Positions 59,470-64,000 of a DNA stretch of 64,000 nucleotides are shown here, piece by piece (the stretch's first letter is position 1; each line of letters begins with the position of its first letter). Below the pieces are notes generated by a model. That model saw only the letters and a list, made by a program, of their open reading frames with translations, had not been told where the DNA came from and searched no databases. Source of the DNA: Sternotherus odoratus (taxonomy: Eukaryota > Chordata > Testudines > Kinosternidae); the NCBI GenBank assembly GCA_032164245.1, contig JAVMKO010000001.1:64028892-64092891 (forward strand), read 5' to 3'. Made by a program: the position numbers and the translations under genes.

Positions 59470-59809
59470 AGGAGAAGTTATTCACCCTCTGCTGTAACTG
59501 TAGATCTTCGAGATGTGTCCCCCTCTGGGTGCTATATTTCCACTTCAGATGTGGATGTTCCCCATGTACCTTTGATCAGAGATTTTACGTAGCAGTGACT
59601 GTTCAGCCCATGCATGCGCCTTACACATCCTCAAGCCCTGGTCTGAGTTCTTTCTGTAGCTCAAAGCTCCATAGTGTAAACTCAGAATAACAGGGGAAGG
59701 AGGGCAGGTAATGGAGCACCTATAGCAACACATATCTTGAAGAGCTACAATTAATGCACAGGATGGGTAATCTCCTCTTCTTCAAGTAGTGTCCCTATGG
59801 GTGATGCTC

Positions 59810-60864
59810 TTTGGTGACTACTGAGCAGTAACCTCTGGAGGAGTGTGGAGCTTCAAAATCAAGTACAGAACTAAAGATAGTATTGTAAAGACAAACATAG
59901 CATCCAAAGCTGATTGATGGATTCATGAATAATGTTTCAAAAAAGGGTGTATGGAGGTCCATGTTGAAACTCAACATATCTTATCAATGGGGTATTCTTA
60001 AGAAAGGTTATTGAAGTAGAAAGACATCTTTTAGAATGGGCTAGTACCCTAGGAGGTGATTGAATATCATTAGATTGATAAGAAGAGATGATGCATCCAG
60101 ATATCCAAAGAGAGTCTTTGCTTAGAAATTGAGGATCCTTAGATCTGTCAGCAATAGACACAGTGGGTAACATTTCGTAAATCATTTGGTACTGTCCAGG
60201 TAAAAGGCTAATGCCCTCTTGACATCAAGTCTATGCCATACTGCATCTTCATTAGCCAAGTGTGGTTTAGGGAAAAAAAACTGGAAGATGAATGGTTTGG
60301 TTATTACAGAGCTTGGATGACACCTCTGGTAAGAAGGCAAAAGTTTTTCCTTGAAAAATACTGTGAAAGCAATGTGTGCCATCAAAACCCTGCCTCTCCA
60401 ACTCTTGAAGCAGATGTAAAAACTACGAGAACAGGTTGCCATTTGATTAAAGGGAAGTCTCATAAGGTCAGGGCTGGCGTTACCCATTAGGTGACCTAAG
60501 TGGGCACTTGGAGGGTGCTGTAGTGATAGTCTCTGTGGCAATTCGGCAGCAGCTCAACTCCTCTTCCATCGCTGGCAGCATTTCGCCAGCAACTGCTCCT
60601 CGCCGATTTTGCCCCCGGTGACAAGGTGGTAAGAATTTTTTTTCTTTGCCACCTAGGGTGGCAAAAAACCTGGTGCCAGTCCTCCATAAGGTATAAATTA
60701 AGGTTCCAAATCAAAGTCTGATGTTTGATTAGAGAGAAGCAATTCTCTAAGCTCTTGAGAAATCTCACCATGATCAGGCATGTGTAAACTGAAAAACCCT
60801 CCACCAGGGAATGAAAGATCATAGTAGTTGCCAAATATATTCCATTAGAGTTCAAAGACAACAT
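59810..60864 (-). pseudogene. DIRS-type tyrosine recombinase relic
   Basis: DIRS elements integrate with a tyrosine recombinase rather than a DDE integrase. The N-terminal part (60864-60690) reads IYLATTMIFHSLVEGFSV and LIMVRFLKSLEN, a helical core-binding region. After the hAT insertion (60479-60684), VFFKEKLLPSY, FFPKPHLANEDAVWHRLDVK and RALAFYLDSTK continue it. VLAHSKRCLSTSITFLK (in the 60185-59937 frame) corresponds to the HxxR box, with His and Arg visible in AHSKR. FQHGPPYTLF follows; the family usually has a Trp-Ser pair before the catalytic Tyr, so this motif is altered. Frameshifts and stops make it non-functional. Confidence 0.75.
60479..60684. mobile_element. hAT-type MITE in the DIRS recombinase relic, 206 bp
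   Basis: Exact 8-bp duplication CATAAGGT (60471-60478 and 60685-60692). Ends CAGGGCTGGCGTTACCC and GGTGCCAGTCCTC. The inserted text contains GGCAATTCGGCAGC and TTTGCCACCTAGGGTGGCAA. It disrupts the recombinase relic between its N-terminal and catalytic parts, so it postdates the DIRS insertion. Confidence 0.95.
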
Positions 60865-61104
60865 TTTTTCTTCAATTCTAGGATGTAATCTAAAATATCT
60901 GACAGCTGGGAAAAAGCAGGTGAAAGGTATTTTAGTACCAATGATTGAATCTCATCTATTTTGTAGGTAAAATATTATAGGTAGAATCCTTCCTATTGCA
61001 TAACAATATCATTTTCATTTCATTGGAACAGGTTGTTTCTAACTCTGTGCACTAACAGTAAGCCATGCTTTCAGGTGAAGAACTTTGAGGTTGGCATGAA
61101 GGAT

Positions 61105-61635
61105 TCAGCTGTCATCTTGAGAGAGAAGATGAGTAAGATTGGTCAACAAACTTCCAGCTGGATGTGATGAGTAAATCGTATTCATCTTGACAATGTCAGA
61201 ACCACCAGTATAACTATGGCCTTGGCTTTCCTTATATTGATCAACACCTTTGATATTAGAGGTTTTGGTGGAAACACATATAACAGACTCAATGTCCAAT
61301 GAAGGAGAAGGGCATCTCCCAGGGAGTGGAGACCTAGTTCCCCTCTCAAAAAGAACTGGGAGCCCTTGTTCTTGACAGTGGTGAAGAGGTCTAACTGTGG
61401 AACACCCCAATACTGAAATATGTGGTGGAGAATAAGGAAATACTATCTCCCATTTATAATCCCGAGAGAAATATATGCTAAGGGCATCTACAGTGATATT
61501 CTGAATACTCAGATGGTATACTGCCAAGACATTAATATGGTTGTATATACACCAATTCCAAAGTATCACTGCTTCAGCACAGAAGGAATATAACTTCACT
61601 CCCACTTGAGGTTTCATATAAAACATGAATTGCAT
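61105..61635 (-). pseudogene. DIRS RNase-H-like region (C-terminal pol relic)
   Basis: This 176-codon frame contains VYHLSIQNITVDALSIYFSR then DYKWEI. That is the end of the RNase H domain, in which a conserved Asp-Ala-Leu-Ser motif is followed by a Trp-Glu pair. It continues with GCSTVRPLHHCQEQGLPVLF and LPGRCPSPSLDIE, as in pol C-termini of DIRS and related elements. The reverse-transcriptase fingers and palm, including the catalytic Asp-Asp box, should lie upstream but are missing: only about 50 bases separate this frame from the gag-like frame ending at 61683. Confidence 0.7.
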
Positions 61636-61682
61636 CGATGTCTTGTGGGATCCACAAGAGCCCCATTAATTGGTAGCACAAT

Positions 61683-62362
61683 TCATGCAGATGATGCTGT
61701 GTGTAAAACATCTAGCAGTTTATGTTGTGAGTGCTTAATCTCTTCAAATGGTGTTTGAAAGGAGGCGGGTATCTTTCTCATGAGGTCCTTAAACTGTTTG
61801 AAATAATCTGCTAGTGATAGTAGAGAAAGCATGACTGCTTCATGTGGAGGTAAAGGTGAGCTGTTAGTTAGCAGGGTGATTTTGTTATCCATTGTTACCT
61901 CCTGTGCCTTGAATGTCTCTTTTCATGGTTCTGGCCTTTGGAAGTTGGGGGCAGAGGGCAGATGAGGGAGACTATCCACCTCAGTCATGGGACAAGTGAG
62001 ACTAGAGGTTCTAGAGAATTGTTGGTGATATGCCACCCAGGGGTCCTAGTACAGCCATTGTGGGGGTCCATATGGGTTGGGAGGAGGCATTGAAGGATGC
62101 TCATACTATCAGGATGGGGCTTGAAGGTGTCTTTCTCACTGCCTCCCATATCCTTGAAAGTCTCTTGGAAAATATTCCTCTGATAACGAGAAGGGATATC
62201 TTGAACAGATATTTGAAAGAACAAAGAGAAATCACCCTCCTCCTCCTCCTCCTCCTCTTCCTCCTGTACATGTGGAGCACCACTAGAAAATGGCGGTGAC
62301 TCCATTGGTACTAGGTGAATGTCTGGTGACCTAGTGGTTCCTTGGTACTGAGAAAGGGTCAA
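61683..62362 (-). pseudogene. DIRS gag-like relic
   Basis: Two minus-strand frames make up this part. The upstream one (62362-61985) has SPDIHLVPMESPPFSSGAPH followed by a run of nine Glu encoded by a GAG/GAA microsatellite (plus-strand CCT repeats at about 62237-62265). The second (61892-61683) has YFKQFKDLMRKIPASFQTPF, then HSQHKLLDVL, a helical segment typical of this element family's gag. The frames are offset, so at least one frameshift is present. Confidence 0.6.
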
Positions 62363-62621
62363 TACCGAACAAAGAAGAATCCAGCATCTCCATCATAGAC
62401 GGAGGCAGCTGAGAAGGAACTGAGGGTGGTTCATCCGTTCAACTCTATAAAGTGCAACCTGTGTAGGGTGAATGTGTGGGCTAAACAGGCAATGCTACCT
62501 AAAATCTGTGATCATAGGTGTGTGGGATACCTGTGCATCTGAAGTTGAAGTGGAGCACCCATAGAGACACTACTAGAAGAACAACTTGGATTTTTGTAGA
62601 ATGAAACAGACAAAGATAGTG

Positions 62622-62728
62622 GGGATGGAATTTTCAAAATGACCTAAGTACTGTAATTTAGGAGAAAAATTCCAACCGAATGGACATCTGTTCTTAAATT
62701 ACTTATGTGCTTTTCAAAATTCCAACCC
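62622..62728. mobile_element. MITE, 107 bp
   Basis: Terminal inverted repeats GGGATGGAATTTTCAAAA and TTTTCAAAATTCCAACCC match at about 16 of 18 positions. ATGACCTAAGTACTGTAATT and AAATTACTTATGTGC extend the palindrome. It lies directly beside the DIRS 5' end. Confidence 0.78.
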
Positions 62729-63934
62729 AGACATCTTTGCAACACCTTTTTGTCTGAAATGATGTACCAGTTATTACAATTTACATTGAAATGGCCTTCA
62801 AAAGCATCATTCCTCTAGGTCCCAGATTCTCAGGGTTGTTACTAAGAACTCCTGTCATATTAATAATCAGCGTATATATTTTATAGCAACAAAATTGTAA
62901 CATGCTGTATAAAGTGTCTATCCAGAAGAAATATCTAAACAACCTTATCAGGCACACTGGCCTAGGAAAGGTAGATGTTTGGGCAGTGTAATATGTCTGT
63001 CTCACTAATGGAAATATTGGCTTACTTCACAGGAACAAAAGGAAAATGTATCTGTTTCTGGAAATGGAGCTTTATGGTAGGCAGAGAGAATTACCAGATC
63101 TTTATTACAAAGTGAATGAACCTATAATGGGTTGTGTACTCCCACACTGGCCATGAAAGGGTTAACTGAAGTGACAGTGCACCTGGCTGCACCTGAGAGT
63201 GGGTCAGGCCTGATTTAGAATGAATCCTAGCTGTGGGAGTGAGGCTGCCCAATAAAGGAAGGACTTCTGGGCAGGAGAGGGAATGAAGCCCATGAGGAGA
63301 GTAGGTCTTGGGACCTTCGCCTGTGAAAGCAGCACTGAGAAGGGTCAAGAGACTTCACTGGTCAGCTACAGCAAATTCCTGTGGGGAGCCATGACAAGAG
63401 GGGAGAGGCGGACCTCCACAGGAAAGAAGTTCTGGGACCTGTCCCCCAATCAAGGAGGCTAGAAAGAACTCTGCAGAGTCCCAAATGGAACTGGGAAAGG
63501 GAGCTAGAAGTAGGCTAAGGGAGGAAGTAGTACAGGGAAGCAACAAGAAGTTTTGGAATCATATCTAATCTGCTTGCCAGAAAACTGGAACCCAGAGTAC
63601 AAAGAGAGGAATGGTAAATCTGGGGATCTACCCATGTTCATTTAAAAAGCAATTAAAAAAATGATCATTGATGAGTGTAATAGGTGCTCTCCCACCATCA
63701 ATCAGTACAACAAGATTGTTGGGACTAGACCCTGTCCCTGATTGCAAGCCCAGAGCCATGATGGTGAAAGGCCACATCCCCCAATGCTGAGGGATATATG
63801 TGGTATCTTCTCCATTTGAAGAGCGTACTTTTCCGTCTAACTGCCATTTGGAGATGGCCAAGTCTTTTGACTAGCTGGCCCTCTGTCTTCTTTAAAATTA
63901 TATTATTTACCTTACTGTAACAGGTGCATCAGCC
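62729..63934. other. No gene recognised; possible LTR fragment at 63125-63350
   Basis: The stretch from TGTGTACTCCCACACTGGCC, with CATGAAAGGGTTAACTG and TGCACCTGGCTGCACCTGAG, has the GC-richer composition of sauropsid LTRs, but no ends or duplications could be set. No coding gene is supported. Confidence 0.35.
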
Positions 63935-63990
63935 ATCAATTGGGGCCCTACTGTGCAGGGCACTGTATAAACACAGTATAAACATCGAAT
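63935..63990 (-). repeat. MIR-like SINE tail fragment, antisense
   Basis: ATCAATTGGGGCCCTACTGT and GCAGGGCACTGTATAAACAC match the complementary tail seen at 48452-48545; it runs toward the window edge. Confidence 0.55.
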
Positions 63991-64000
63991 CAGAGAGGTA

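Larger units (their letters stand above)
59470..62590 (-). mobile_element. DIRS-like tyrosine-recombinase retrotransposon, internally deleted
   Basis: On the minus strand, gag-like, RNase-H-like and tyrosine-recombinase relics follow in DIRS order. The ends are inverted: plus-strand 59504-59553 (TCTTCGAGATGTGTCCCC, GGGTGCTATATTTCCACTTC) is complementary in type to 62535-62585 (GAAGTGGAGCACCCATAGAG, ACACTACTAGAAGAAC). A third related block at 59779-59812 (TTCAAGTAGTGTCCCTATGG) gives the internal repeat expected of DIRS. Full elements are about 5 kb or more; here the reverse-transcriptase core is missing. A 206-bp hAT element has entered the recombinase gene. Confidence 0.83.

Noticed and set aside
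62237..62265. Poly-glutamate coding run as a host acidic-domain gene
   Set aside because: It is a simple CCT/AGG microsatellite within the gag-like relic of the DIRS element.
1..64000. tRNA, rRNA or other structural RNA genes
   Set aside because: I found tRNA-like A/B-box text only within MIR-like SINEs; no cloverleaf with intact arms was seen by eye.

Overview
The window is vertebrate nuclear DNA, almost certainly from a non-avian sauropsid and most probably a turtle (a crocodilian is the main alternative). The inference rests on the repeats: CR1 LINE 3' ends, a Penelope-like retroelement, a DIRS-like tyrosine-recombinase retrotransposon, a PIF/Harbinger transposon with short relatives ending in GGGCTTGTCTACAC-like sequence, many hAT-type short elements with 8-bp target-site duplications (TSDs), MIR-like SINEs and TGTGAC-type solo LTRs. 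There is no operon structure or dense coding. I see no intact host protein-coding gene; most open frames are chance or lie inside repeats.

Layout. 1-6.5 kb: ends of a hAT-like element and a CR1, a minus-strand solo LTR (2032-2470), a pogo/Tigger-like short element (2795-3191), otherwise AT-rich sequence. 6590-11607: a complete but decayed 5.0-kb Harbinger transposon bounded by TTA, with a plus-strand DDE transposase relic converging on a minus-strand Myb/SANT-like relic, a perfect 21-bp hairpin between them, and two nested short elements. 14.1-15.0 kb: a 248-bp Harbinger-type MITE beside a hAT-like element carrying a 47-bp GC-rich minisatellite. 17-33 kb: MIR-like SINE, ERV-type LTR, CR1 3' ends, several hAT and Harbinger-type MITEs, and a 960-bp LTR with a 50/61-bp minisatellite (27461-28420). 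34.9-41.4 kb: a 0.8-kb hAT-like element, a repeat-poor stretch (35.7-37.65 kb), a Penelope-like 3' end with a hammerhead-ribozyme-like motif, MIR-like SINEs and MITEs. 47-55.4 kb: hAT elements with exact TSDs, a second ERV-type LTR invaded by a palindromic Penelope-like insertion and by a 750-bp hAT element, and further TIR elements. 59.5-62.6 kb: a minus-strand DIRS-like element keeping gag-like, RNase-H-like and tyrosine-recombinase relics but lacking the reverse-transcriptase core.

The window is best read as a gene-poor or intronic region built by nested transposition. Many insertions can be resolved to the base from their TSDs. The most notable structures are the nested Harbinger, the palindromic Penelope-like insertion with hammerhead-like motifs, the internally deleted DIRS-like element, and GC-rich minisatellites that grew inside mobile elements. 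One short open segment at 39.6-39.9 kb remains unexplained.
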